Source: Malachius bipustulatus (Eukaryota > Arthropoda > Insecta > Coleoptera > Melyridae). Taken from it: a stretch of DNA of 64,000 bases. How positions within the stretch are numbered: position 1 is the first letter of the stretch; each line of letters begins with the position of its first letter. A model generated the notes under the pieces. That model worked only from the letters and a program-made list of their open reading frames with translations, was not told the DNA's origin and made no database searches. The translations under genes were made by a program, and so were the position numbers. Shown here in pieces: positions 50,101 through 62,398 of this stretch. The stretch spans positions 37,235,579 to 37,299,578 of the forward strand of contig OU342638.1 in the NCBI GenBank assembly GCA_910589415.1. Reading direction: 5' to 3'.

Positions 50101-53100
50101 TTACAACAATAAATATTTTAATGATTCTATTGGTTGCCTTGGTAACACAGCATGAACTTGTTTTAAAAATATTATAAAAGACAATAACAATTTTTAGATT
50201 CCATGGTCATGACTTCAGTGGTGTTAATTTTAGACAGTTTGTTGTAATCCTTTGTTTTTAGAATTAATGAGAAAGGAAGCAAACAACTTTGAGATGGTAC
50301 TTTTGTTGTTTCTAGACGTAGGTGAATAAAAGAATATACAGAGCGTTTTATTTTGAAACATTATATTAAACACAAGTGCTGAAAAATATACATAAATTAC
50401 AATCCCATTTAAAATATCAATATTCAACAACGTGCTAAGGCACTCACTCCCAATAATTTTAGTTTTTACTTATAAAAATTGACTTGGGTGGAAAATTGTC
50501 TCGGTTTTTCCGTAACAAATAATAAATTTTTTACATCTATCAACACGTCCTGTTTTTTCTTGCCGAGTGCTGACCGGCACTCGGTATTAACTGGCCTAAG
50601 TCCTATTAGCACTTAGTTATAATAATTATCTTTATCCTGTTGAAATATATCGTACATACAGCAATAACATATAGAAAAACGCGCTCTATTATATACATAT
50701 ATGTTTTTATATATTATATATAACAATTCAGTGCACTTTGGTAACTTATTATTATCATCATCATCATCATCAATAATTGCTAATTAATTAATCTTATAAG
50801 AAACTTATCAAACTATCACAAAACATGTTTATAATAATAATTAATGGAATCATAGAAATGTAACTGTACAAAAGAAGTCAATAATAATATAATTATATCA
50901 TAAAATAAAATAATAATAACAGCTATAATAAAAATTCAACCAAGTTTTGAAAATAATTCTCATTAAAAGCTCGTTTTTATAAACGTTTAAGGCAACAACG
51001 TACGTTGATCTTTGATTAAATGTAATAACGAGCGTTTATAAAACCGACAACTTGAAACAAACAGAACTAGAACTAGAAGGCGACAGTGAATATTTTCAAA
51101 AAATTGGACTCTAAAAATATTTGGTATCCATTTTGGTAAGTTCGTTTTACTATTCTTTGACTAATGAATGGCTTTTTTAATACTGATTTTTTCAACTACT
51201 AAAAAAACCCGACACTATTACATAAATGAACCGATCAAACAAAACTCTACGTTACAGTAATAATAACAACACGTATCATGTAAATTTGAACACATTCAGA
51301 TTCTTTCATATAATATAATAATATGTATTGTATATCAATTCTATTTCATAAAATAAACACAGGTGACCCATCTCCATCATTTACTTAATCGCTCGTTTGA
51401 TTAAGCCACCAATAAGTAAAGCAACAACAGATCACCCGGTCAGTATAATCAGGAACTTATATCTACTAATAAAACGTAAAATTATAAAACATCCAATCAA
51501 TTAACAATAATAAAAATAAAGAGCTTAATGATAAATTCAACACCAGCTTAGAGGCACGCCAGGTATGATTTTCTCGCAACTAACATTAAAAAAATAAATC
51601 TAAAGACATTTTTTCATCGATTAATCGATCGTTTAATTAGCTAATCCTCACTCCTAGGTAACGGAATGTCAAACTCAGTTCAAAAATTGTACCTTCGTCA
51701 ATTAATAATTATCATAATAGGTACAATTTCATTCATTTTTTAGATACGCTTCAACTTTATTCCCCGAATTCCATTTATCAGAGTAGATTGATATGTTTAT
51801 TGAATGATTTATGAAACCGTGTTGCCAGATCGTATTGGAATTATTTCAGTAATTGAAGGTTAAATTACGCATTTAACATTAGTAGGTGTAAATGTGGCAA
51901 CAAATATTACTTAACTATGACTAACCAGCTGTATTGTCAATTTGATCATTAGATTCCGTCAGGTTTTTACTTACATACACTTTACACTAAAATAAACTTG
52001 GCAACAATGCCTCAAAGTTGACTACAGTGGAAACCTGGATTTTAATTCACCAGCACTGGTGTTGCCAAATTTTTATTTTTATTTTCAGAGCAGAGATTTT
52101 CTTGCTAGAAATTGGTTTTAAAAATTACTAAATAAAAATAGTTTGGCAACAGTGCATTGAAAAGTGGATCAAATAGAAATGGATAAAAAACGCAGTGGTG
52201 CCAGATTCCAATTAAAGGCTACCAACCATATTCAAGTATAAATTTCATTGAAGCCTTATCCTCTCCTAAAATTATTATTCTGGATCAAACTCATTAATTA
52301 GGATCTGAGGCAGCATTATTCCACAACTACTTGGCGCTCTATTGCCTTTATTTTCGTTATTAGAAACATAAATTTGCTCAAAAAATAATAAATTGGAATT
52401 ATTGATAGTTTGTGTTTGCTAGAGCGCCGATAACTTTTAAATATTCCGCATGCGCACTACACGTTTTCGTTAATTAACCCGATTTTAATGATTGGTGTTT
52501 TAAATTTAAAAGAAGTTTTTTTCACATTCATGGAGAAGACTACGAATTGATTACAATACAACCGAGTGGATAGGTCATTGTTAGGTTTTTGTTTCCCATA
52601 AAAGTTCCAGAAAGTGGTAGGGACATGGATTTATTATTGCTACGATTATCGGCGCTGTAGCATCGGCTTTTAAAAGTATCCTACCATTTCATATGGCTTT
52701 CTGTTCGAGAAGAAATGTTCATGTAAATTATTAACTCAGTTCAGGTTGTTGTATAATGCATAATAGCCTCCACACCATTGTGTACTTCGCCAACTGACAG
52801 TTTTCAAATTGACAAACAGACTTGATTCGACCACTGACATTTGATATCGTCACTGGCTGTGTTCAGCAATATCCGCAACATCCAAATGTTTTTTCTAAAT
52901 TTATTTTAAACTGATGACATGATCAATCAAAATAGACATGATTATTTCGTATCTAATATGGCAACAGTGTCTTAAAAAGCGGTCTGATCATAAAATAAGT
53001 GGTATCATGATCGATTAACAGTGTTGCCATTATCAAAATTTAATTTCCTACCCCAGATAATGGAACCGAATTCCTAAATTAAAAGTAATAAATCCCTGAG

Positions 53101-53406
53101 AGTTTTTGTAACCAACCATTTTTTGCAGTATTGCCAAACTTACTCAAACAATAATTCCTTTTGTGTTAACCTCACTCTATCATTTTCTATAACATCGAAA
53201 GCAGTGTTGCCAATAAGTAATTTCCTCTTTTAAACACTAGAACGACCGGACAACAACGGCGCTTGATAACAGAAATCGCAAAAATAAAGCTCCAGCTCCA
53301 GGTTAATTAAAATAAAACCGTTCGTATTTAAAAAAATCAACAATAAATAAACCTAACAAATAACAAACAAACAAACAAACAAAAATAATTATTTGGTCCC
53401 TAAAAC
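50101..53406. other. Intergenic / 3' flank of the giant gene
   Basis: AT-rich. Contains an 8-bp-stem hairpin (50563-50584, CCGAGTGC/GCACTCGG), an (ATC)n run (50753-50772), an imperfect inverted repeat TGCTAGAGCGCCGATAA at 52417 with its complement ending 52662, and many TGTTGCCA/TGGCAACA words between 51.8 and 53.2 kb. No gene seen. Confidence 0.5.
52417..52662. repeat. Possible 246-bp inverted-repeat element
   Basis: Ends TGCTAGAGCGCCGATAA and TTATCGGCGCTGTAGCA are complementary with one mismatch; a related TTATCGGCGCTTTAGTAGC lies at about 40953. The interior is non-coding. Confidence 0.45.
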
Positions 53407-56400
53407 CTACCCGGGTATAGTCTTCGCCAGCGAGTCCAACTCGGGCGAACGTTCCAGCACAACGACCGGCTGCATGTTACTCGACAACGTCCTCTTGATG
53501 ACCAATTTCGGCACCCCCGACGAATCTTTCTGTATCACCGAGTAATCCGTGAACACTCTCACCTCACCCTCGTCGTCCTCATCTTCCGCCGTGTAGAGAT
53601 TCCGGAAACGTTTCCTCCTCTTCCTCGGTCGCTCGTACTCTTCCTCCACTACCGCCGCTGCGGCCGCAGCCGCCGTCCTCTCCCGCGACTTCAACATCTC
53701 GATCAGCCGCTTATAAGAGATGATCTTGCGCACCTTCGCAATCTCCTCGGGGTTCAGCTTCTCCCTGTTCAGGAACCTGCGCATCAGGACGTTGCTGCTC
53801 TTCAGCTCGTACTCGGAGAGCTGCTCGAGCTGGAGCTGCTGCGACGACGCGAACCGGGCGACACAACCGGACGGTTTCGGCTTGATCTGGATCTTCAGGT
53901 TGAGCGAGTTCAGCTTCGAATCGATCTCGTCCTTGTAGACCTGCAGCGAGTCGTCCTCTCGCGGCTTGTTGTTGAAGTCGGTCAGGTCGATTATGCATTT
54001 CGATTGTTTCAAATCGATCGAGCTCTCCGTCGTGCTCTCGATCGGCGGGACGCTCTTCGGGGAGCTCTCCCAGTTGTTCTCTCTCGTCGTCATTTTATCG
54101 TCGATGCTCCTGTCCCATTCTTTTCTGGCATCCGGTTCCGGCGGTTGCGAATTCAGATCGGGGTTCGTCGGTTCAGCGGTGTCAAGATTCTGGTCGGAAC
54201 TCTCTTTGACCTCGCAGACGTCCGTGCTCGAGGACACCTTCGACTCGTCCGAATTCTCCGTCGATGACTGCCTCTTTTTTAGGTACTCTTCGAGCGTCAG
54301 CTTCCGTTTCGAGTCTGATTGGTTCTCGGTGTCGGGTTCGTCTCGAGTCTCCCTCGTCAAGGTGACGTCTTCGAGGTGGTGACTTTTCGTCGAAATGTCG
54401 ACTTTGTTATCGTGGTTGTAGTAGACGTCCGAGGAGAACGAGACCTTTTTGATTCTCTCCTTCTCATCGATCTCCCTCGACGATTCCACCTTCTGAGTCA
54501 AATCCTGGATCAGACTTCCGCCCCCCGACGGTTCGGTTGTGGTGGTGGTGGTCGTCACGCTTCCTCCGTTGTTTTTCCTCCTCTTCCGGATCTCCATCAG
54601 CTTCTTCAAGGCCTCTCTGGAGGTCCCCTTCCCGGTCGTTTTCTTCTCCGAGATTCGCTTCGATCTTTTCGGGTTTTCCGCGCGGGTCCTGGAGACGGGG
54701 CCGGGTCGCTTCGGCTTCGTCTTCGGTTTCGGATCGGGGAGATTGATCCCGATCTCGTCGTTGTTCTCGACGAGCTCGATCTCTTTCACCGGTTTGTCGG
54801 GGTCGGGGAGGAGTTTCCTACCCCCGTGATTGACCCGACTGTAAGTTCTCAGCGCCGGCTTCTTTTTCCCCGCCGTCTCGGGATCGGCGTACAATTTCTT
54901 GGCGGCTTTGGTACACAAAACCGATTTCACCTCGCTCACGGCCTCGTTGTCGAATTTAATCTCGTCGCTGTTACTCTGATCGTTCCCGTCTAAAATCACC
55001 TCGTTCAAGGGGACGTCCCTGTTGCTCTCGATCACCGTCTCGCAGCCCATCTCGTTACAGTAATTATCGTTAAGATCGACGTGATCACTCGTCATGTAAT
55101 TGACGTAGGTCGAACTGAAGAGAGGCAACACGGAAATGATCTTCTGCCCCCGCAAGGTGTTGACGGTTATCTCGACGATCTCCCCGCCGATCTCCAGCAG
55201 GACGTTGTTCTCCTCGATCTTGACGACCGACCGGTACTCAATCTCGCTCTCGATTATTTCCGCCGGGGCTGGTGACTCTTTCTCACTCGATTGTTCTTTG
55301 AATTGGGGGTCCTCGATCGGAACCGATGGCGCTTCCGGCTCGCTCTCGTTCTGGTTCACTGGTCGTTCTTCCTCGAGTTCGATATTTTCTGTCGCTTCTT
55401 TGTTTAAATCGAGGGGGATTTTTATGTCGTCAGGGTCTTGAGTGGTCGGTTCCGGACAGTCCTTACTGTCTTCGTCTAGAGCCGAAGAAATGTTCACTTC
55501 GAGGTTTAAGACGTCCGAGTTGGAGTCTTCGTAGTTTTTCTCAGAGAGGAAATCGATTTTTTGTAGGTCTTTTTCAATTTTTACTTCTTCGGCTTCTTCT
55601 TCATAGTCAGAGTGTATTTCTTCTTCTTCTTCTCGATCTAAATATTTACCATTGCAGTCTTCCTGTAATGTATCTTCTTTCTCATGTTTTGATTCTTCTT
55701 CTTCACACTTAGACCTTAATGCTTCTTCATCATTGTTGTTTGTAGTATTCTTCATTTTTCCATCATCATCACAATAATTTGCTGCCACGTCTTTCGTCGT
55801 CATTATTTCATCTTCTTTCATTTTCGATTCTTCTTTTTCTCGACACTTAGACCTTAATTCTTCTTCTTCTTCTTCATCATCGTTGTTTGTAGTATTCCTA
55901 ATTTCTTCATCATAATAAGTATCCCCATCTTTCATCACCATATAATTTACTTTTACTTTCGATTCTTCTTTTTCTTCACACTTTAATCTTAATTCTTCTT
56001 CTTTTTCTTCTCCCGGTTGATCGTATTTTTTCACCAAAAAAGCAGAATCATTCGATTTGTCGTCTGGGTCCAATTCCATTTCATCATTTTCTTCTTTTTC
56101 TAATTCGTTCTTCACTCCTCTAGAGAAAGTACTCTCCGAGAGGACCGGTTCCAGGTCTGTTTCCGTTATTTCTTCTTGATTTATGGATTCATTTTCATTC
56201 AAGGTAAGGCAATTAGGCCGGGTTAGGTCCGCATCAATCTTATTTATTATTTCTTCTTCTTCACTTTCTAAATCGTTCTTCTTCATCTTATGATCAGGAT
56301 CATAATTCATAATTTCTGGTCCATCCTCCTGAACTAGTTCCACGTCGTCGTTGACATCTTCTTCTTCTTCGTTTTGCAATTCTTCTTTTTTCTCGATTTC

Positions 56401-59400
56401 TTGATACTTCTCCGTATCTTCTTTCTCGAAGTCATTGCTTGTTGGTTTTAGACCGTTTTCAGGACTAGGAGGAGCATCTGGGTTCGTGAATAGTTCTTCT
56501 ATTTCTTCTATTCTTCCAATTCTCACATCTTGGTCTTCAAATTCCTCTTCTCTTGGTATTGGATCTAATTCGTTTTTTACTGATCTCTGGAGGCAATTTG
56601 CATTTTCTTCAATTCGAAATGATTTCTTCAAAACGATTTCTTCCCGGACTGGCACGATCTCTTTCTGGTTTGACGCTATTTCTTCTGGATTTAAAAGGAT
56701 TTCTTCATGATTTAGAGTGATTTCTTCACGATTTAGAGATATTTCTTCTGGATTTGGAGCAACTTCTTCCCGATTTAAAGCGATTTCTTCAGAATTTACA
56801 GTGATTTCTTCTGACTCCAAAGTGATTTCTTCACGATTTAGAGAAATTTCTTCCGGATTTGGAACCATTTCTTCTGGATTTTGACCGATTTCTTCCTGAT
56901 TTAAAGCGATTTCTTCACGGTTTAGAGAAATTTCTTTCGGATTTGGAGCGATTTCTTCTGGATTTGGAGCGATTTCTTCTGGATTTGGAGCGATTTCTTC
57001 TGGATTTGGAGCGATTTCTTCAGGATTTGGAGTCATTTCTTCAGGATTTGGAGCCATTTCTTCAGGATTTAGAGGGATTTCTTCTGAATTCAAAGTGATT
57101 TCCTCGCGATTTACAGCGATTTCTTCCGGATTTGAAGTAATTTCTTCCCGATCTAATGTGATTTCTTCCATTTTTCGTGCAATTTCTTCATCTGGATCGG
57201 GTATCGCGCTTCTTGATTTTAAACCGCCTTCTTCGTTTTCTGCAACGATCATTGGAAGATCTATTTCTTTTTTAATGTCTTCTTTTTCAATGTCTTCTTT
57301 TTCAATGTCTTCTTTGACAATTTCTTCTGTTTCACGTTTTATTTCTTCTATTTCAAGCTTAATTTCATAGCGTTCTTCATCACTTTTTGTAAGTTCTGAC
57401 TGATTGTGAATTTTTACCGGCTCGTTAATTGAGAGCGGAACCTTCCGCCTGACCGTTTTAATGATCCTCTGATTGTATTTCGTGGTGAAATCGAAGCAGA
57501 TTCGTCTGGTCTTCTTCCTCTTCTTCCTGATTATCTTCGTCTTCTTAACCTCAGCGGTTTTACTCCCTGAATCGTTGATAGACTTGACGTTTCTTGACGT
57601 CTCGTCGTCAATTTGATAACCGTCGTCACAGGGATGCAGATCGAGGATCTCGTCGATCTTGTGACCCTTGACGAGCCGTTGCGGGGCGTTGACGGACCTG
57701 CTTCCGATTTTATTGATGATGTCGTCGACGGAGAAGATGCGTCTCCGTTTTTTCAACGTCTCGTTGTTCGAGAATACGGAATCTTCTGCCAGTAGCTCTT
57801 CTTCTTCCTCTTCCGTCTCGTTACTCGGCTCGTTTTTGATCGTCTCCGATTCGTTAATTTTAACGGGGGGTGATGCAGCATCCGTCTCGTTATCGTTAAG
57901 GTCTTGATCGTAGTCCAGTTTCTCCGTGACGGTGGAGCGCGTCTCCAGCTTGATGTCGCTTTCGCTTTTCGTCTCGAGATCGTCTTGAGCGTCTAACGTC
58001 TCGTTATGGTCTTCGTTTTTATCGTCTCCCCGACCGGAATCGGTCGACAGGTCCGTCGGCTTGTCGTCCGTTAAACTGTTGCCGGGGAACAAATCGTTCT
58101 CGTTCGTCAACTCTTTCCCCATAACGGACTGCAGATCGTACTCCATTGTTTTTATGAAGCGTTCTATGTGCATTATGTTCGCTTCGTTATCTTTCACGCA
58201 GGTTTCGTCACTCTTCACGGGGTTATTATTAGACGGTTCGTTATTATTAGAGTGATTGGAGATCTGATTCACACTAACACTGGTACCGGTAACGGTGGTA
58301 CTGTTAGCAGTACCAACACAACAGGAGCTCAACTCTTTAAAGTTCCTGCTCGGTTCGACACTTTGACAGGACTGAACATTCTGACTTTGGTCGACATTTT
58401 GACTATGATTATGTAAACTATCGTTATGAGATCTATCTTCTGATATATTGCCGACTTGAGATATGATTAATTGAGCCCCGCCGTCGTGGGGCGACCTGAT
58501 CTGTATGTTCGAGTGAATGATGGGGCCCCGTTGCTCTTTTCCCTGATACCCGTCGACGACCGTCGTCCCGTGAGCCCCTGCCAGGTGACGATTCGCCAAC
58601 AGACAATCGGGACCGTTTCCTTCGACGATGTGCAGATTGACGACGTTGTTATTGTTGTTGGTCTCCGCCTGTTCCTTCGAACCCTCGATTATCCTGATCA
58701 TGCCGGACGAATTCTCCACCGTCCCCCCTTTCAATATGTACTGCCCCCCCTCCATCACAAACGGTATACCGCCCTCGAGACACCCGGGCAATTCCATCAC
58801 GTACACCGGCTCCGAGTCGTCCCGTCCTTTATAGACGGGCGGCATGTCCGACGGTCCCTCCTCTTCCGCCCAGTTCTCGATGTACTGCTTGATGCTGCTG
58901 GACACTTTCAGGGCTTCGTGCGAGCGGGACTGATCGACTACCGACGGGTGGGCGTCGGGAGGGGGGGCCTGATGGTGGGGATGCTGCGGGGGGAGGTTGT
59001 ACGGATGATGAGGGGGACGATACGGAGACGGTTGCTGGTGCTGGTAGTAATCCTAAAAATCACTCGGTTAATGCATGCGCATTTCCCGACGACGGACGGA
59101 ATAACTCACCTGGACCTGGACTTGATGGGCCATCCCTGCCGCCGCCGCCGCTGCAGCCGCCGCTCCTCTTCGGTGCTGATAGTGCTGAGCGTACTCCAGT
59201 CCGGCCGATCCGTACGCCCCGTAAGGGGCGTTTTTCTGAGGATGCCCCGGCGGGTAACCACTCATGAGAGCTTCATGGGGGGGATATCCGCTCGTGGGAG
59301 GATGTCTCGTGGTCGCGTAGTCCATGTGAGTTCCGGCTGGGGGGTAACGAGGAGCCGGAGGTTTATACGGGGCTGGAGTGTACCCGTAAGGGGATTGAGT

Positions 59401-62090
59401 GGGGAGTTGAGCACGATGGGGGTTGTAGGAAGGAGCGTAAGTCGTCGAGGGCGGTTGAACGGAGACGCTCGGCTGATAATACCTGAACATAACGATCCGA
59501 ATGTCACATTGAATCGCAAAAAAAATAATAAGAAAACTCACCTCTGTCCCTGTCCGGCTCCGGTCGTCCCCCCGTACGCCCCCCGTTGTTCGTAGCCGCT
59601 GACCGGCCCGTCTCGCAAATGGTGGTCGGCCATGATGCTTCTCGCCATCGCGGGATGGATCCTGTGCAGCTCGGCGAGGAAATCGTTGCCCCTGGGCGCC
59701 CCCTGCTGCGGGTACTTGCCGCCCCACTGCTGGTGGCAGACGACGTGCTCCTTGGCGGCGGCGTAGTCGGGCGCCTTGTACCGCAGCTGCGCCTGCTTGT
59801 GCATGAACTGCTGCGGGTCGTAGGCGGGCGGCGGAGGCGGCGGCTGGTACTGCTTCATGTGGGCCTGCTGCGGGGTCGGGTAGTCCATGTCGTGGTGCTG
59901 CTGGTGCTGGTGCTTGAGGGTCGAGTCGGGAGGCGGCGCGTCGATGTCGTGCGGCGGGTCGGAGATCTCGGAGTATTTCACTTGAGCTGGTTGGTCTTTG
60001 AATGAGAGGCTGCGGGAGGGTTTTGTGTTTTTTTAGTATTCTCATAGATGGCGCTGATTTCGAAGAATTTAAATGGGTTGTCGAAATTTTGACACTTTCA
60101 CTTTTGAGTGGTGACATTTCTTGCAAAAAAATGTCAAATGTCCTTAATAGGGATTTAGTTCGAGGTCGTAGCCACCAGTGAAATTTAGTATTTAAAAAAA
60201 TCTTATTTAAATGACTTTTGGAATTTCATCACTTTTCTTTTTTTCCTTCCTAGGAAAACTTAATGGCCATTTTCCTTATTAGAGAGAGTCACATTATTAG
60301 TCTTATAAATCGACAATAATAGAAATAATTTCATTATGCTGTCAAATGTCACATTTATTGACAAATCGTTTTCTTTATGTAAACATAAAAAGTGATTAAT
60401 TAACGTTTCTGTAAAAAATACTAAAATGTCAAAATGAGCACGCGCTAGCTCTCGAGGAGCCACTAGTGAAATTTAGCAAAGCAATTGTTGTCAAAATGTT
60501 AAATAAGCTGTCAAGTGTTGGAACCTGACTCTAGGGAACCTGCATTATCGACATTGATGAAGGATTAATGTCGGTAATACAGACTACTGACAGAATTTAG
60601 ATTTAGAATCAGTACTGTTTAAAACGAGTTTAAAACAAACTGAAAATAAAAAGAACAAGTGACAATAATAGATATAATTTCATTATGCTGTCAAATGTCG
60701 CATTGTCAATTCGACAAATTTATTACCATTTATTGACAAATCGTTTTCTTTATGTAAACATAAAAAAGTGATTAACGTTTCTGTAAAAATTCTCGAATGT
60801 CATAATGAGCAAGCGCTAGCTCTCAAGGAGCCACTAGTGAAATTTAGCAAAACTATTGTTGTCAAAATGTTAAATAAGCTGTCAAAGTGTTGGAACCTGA
60901 CTCTGGGGAACCTGCATTATCAACATTGATGAAGGATTAGTGTCGGTAATACAGTCTACTGACGTAATTTAGATTTAGAATCAGTACTGTATAAAACGAG
61001 TTTAAAACAAACTGAAAATAAAAAGAAGAAGTGAAAAATCAAACTGACACGCTTAAAATAGTAGAGATCCTCCAGTTAACTTTAGCATAATTATTTTTTG
61101 GCGCAATTCGAGTTTTTTTTAAATTATTAAATGAAAAAAAGATTTGCTCAATTTTGCTGAGCACGCCCTATATTACCGCGTGACGTAACTGGTGACCACA
61201 TAAAAAAGTTACTTTTTCACCTTTTTGATAATGCAGAGCCGGAAAAAACCTATTTTTTCGGTACACAAAAAAAATACTTACGCGCTGACATGACGCCTGT
61301 AATATTTATTGTAACGACGGGGCACCGTTAGAGGGTTCCGTTTTTCGTAATAACCGTCACTTTTCCCCTTCACGCCCCTCTTGGCGACGTTTGTACTGCA
61401 GACATTGGAAGCGCGGTTGTACGGCATGTACGGATTGAACATTTCGGAAATTCAACAAGTCCTCTCTGACCGGAGCGATCGGACCAATACCTACAACCTC
61501 ACCCGGGCCGCGGCGTACGCGCGAATGCGCCCCCGTTTCAATTATTCAGCCGGGAAAATAAATTCCTGATCAATAAACTATAACTAAGTACGTGTAATAA
61601 TTAATACTAATGTGTTCCAGCTCGAACTGTTTCCTCGCGGCTATTATTTATCAATATTGTGAATTATTGATGGCGCTTTCAATATCAACTTCATCATAAA
61701 CAACCCGCATAACAAGCAGGAGGAGGGGGCGGTGAGGGGATTGTTTGAAACTCACAACAACCAAGAACAGACACGCGAGCTTCGAATCGTGTGAATCCCC
61801 GAACGTCGTATTTAGGCCCACTGACAAGACAACAAAACACAAAAAGAAGAAGAGGAAATATAAAAATAACTTACGGGTAGTCAGTGGCGTACTGAGCGTA
61901 CCGATGATAATATTCGCCATGTCTGGAAGGGTAGCGATTGTGAGGCGCCACTCGGGCGACTTGACTGCCCGACTCGACGCCCGACGGGGTAGATTGTTGG
62001 TCCCCCGTCAAGGGGGCCCCGAGCGGTTTCTCTATGGTGTCTTTTTTGCGGAACTGTCGTAGCGAGGTCGTCGTCGAACCGGCTCCACTT

Positions 62091-62122
<32 letters not shown>

Positions 62123-62398
62123 CTGCTGAAAACAATCTTACCATTACTATTACTATTACTACCGCGGAGGGGTCGTGGCGCTGCTGGACAAAATTAACCG
62201 AGCTGCCGCGTCATGAAATAATTCACAAACCTCACTCGAGCGAATCGAGAAACTATTATTATTTTCGATGGATTTAATAAAAATCCATCTACCGTGAAAT
62301 GGAATACTTACCTGCGTTTCGTCGGGTGCGTTGTGGACGAAAGGCAACATTTGATTGGTCCCCTGACCAAAATGGAGACCGTCATGCTGCATGAGGTA
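53407..62398 (-). CDS. Giant low-complexity, probably nuclear protein (at least 2,312 aa; 5' end not found)
   Basis: Six exons join with consistent phases: 62312-62398, 61875-62125, 61282-61395, 59542-60009, 59110-59482 and a 5.6-kb last exon 53407-59052. The first exon is entered in frame from an acceptor, so at least one further 5' exon exists. The product has a run of 12 Gln, then Tyr/Pro/Gln/His-rich sequence (YKPPAPRYPP, polyAla), a conserved-looking SSSIKQYIENWAEEE block, long acidic tracts, about 26 copies of a seven-residue repeat (EEIAPNP type), two basic clusters (KKTKIIRKKRKKTRR, RPRKRRKRF) that look like nuclear signals, a CIIDLTD motif like a SUMO-interaction motif, and a C-terminal basic/Ala region. 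No enzymatic domain seen. Possibly a chromatin or transcription scaffold (inference). I do not recognise the family. Confidence 0.78.
56623..57168 (-). repeat. 21-bp coding minisatellite (about 26 heptapeptide units)
   Basis: Inside the last exon of the giant gene. Units read E-E-I-x-x-N-(P/R/S); the central four EEIAPNP copies are nearly identical at DNA level. The plus strand is also open across much of it and would read repeated FLLDLER, a consequence of codon composition. Confidence 0.95.
60312..61031. repeat. Tandem duplication of about 350-370 bp in an intron of the giant gene
   Basis: Copy 1 60312-60660, copy 2 60661-61031, both starting GACAATAATAGA and sharing GAGCAAGCGCTAGCTCTC-type sequence, GAGCCACTAGTGAAATTTAG and a palindrome of the ACCGACACT family (60536-60590 and 60905-60955). 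A partial third trace, CCACCAGTGAAATTTAG, lies at about 60171. Confidence 0.88.

Noticed and set aside
54319..59595. Several plus-strand frames of 70-374 codons opposite the giant gene
   Set aside because: Antisense shadows caused by biased codon composition; no recognisable domain.
61381..61569. 62-codon plus frame (LYGMYGLNISEIQQ...)
   Set aside because: Starts with TTG, partly antisense to an exon of the giant gene, and no supporting splice or domain evidence; kept only as a note because its composition is more GC-rich than the intron around it.
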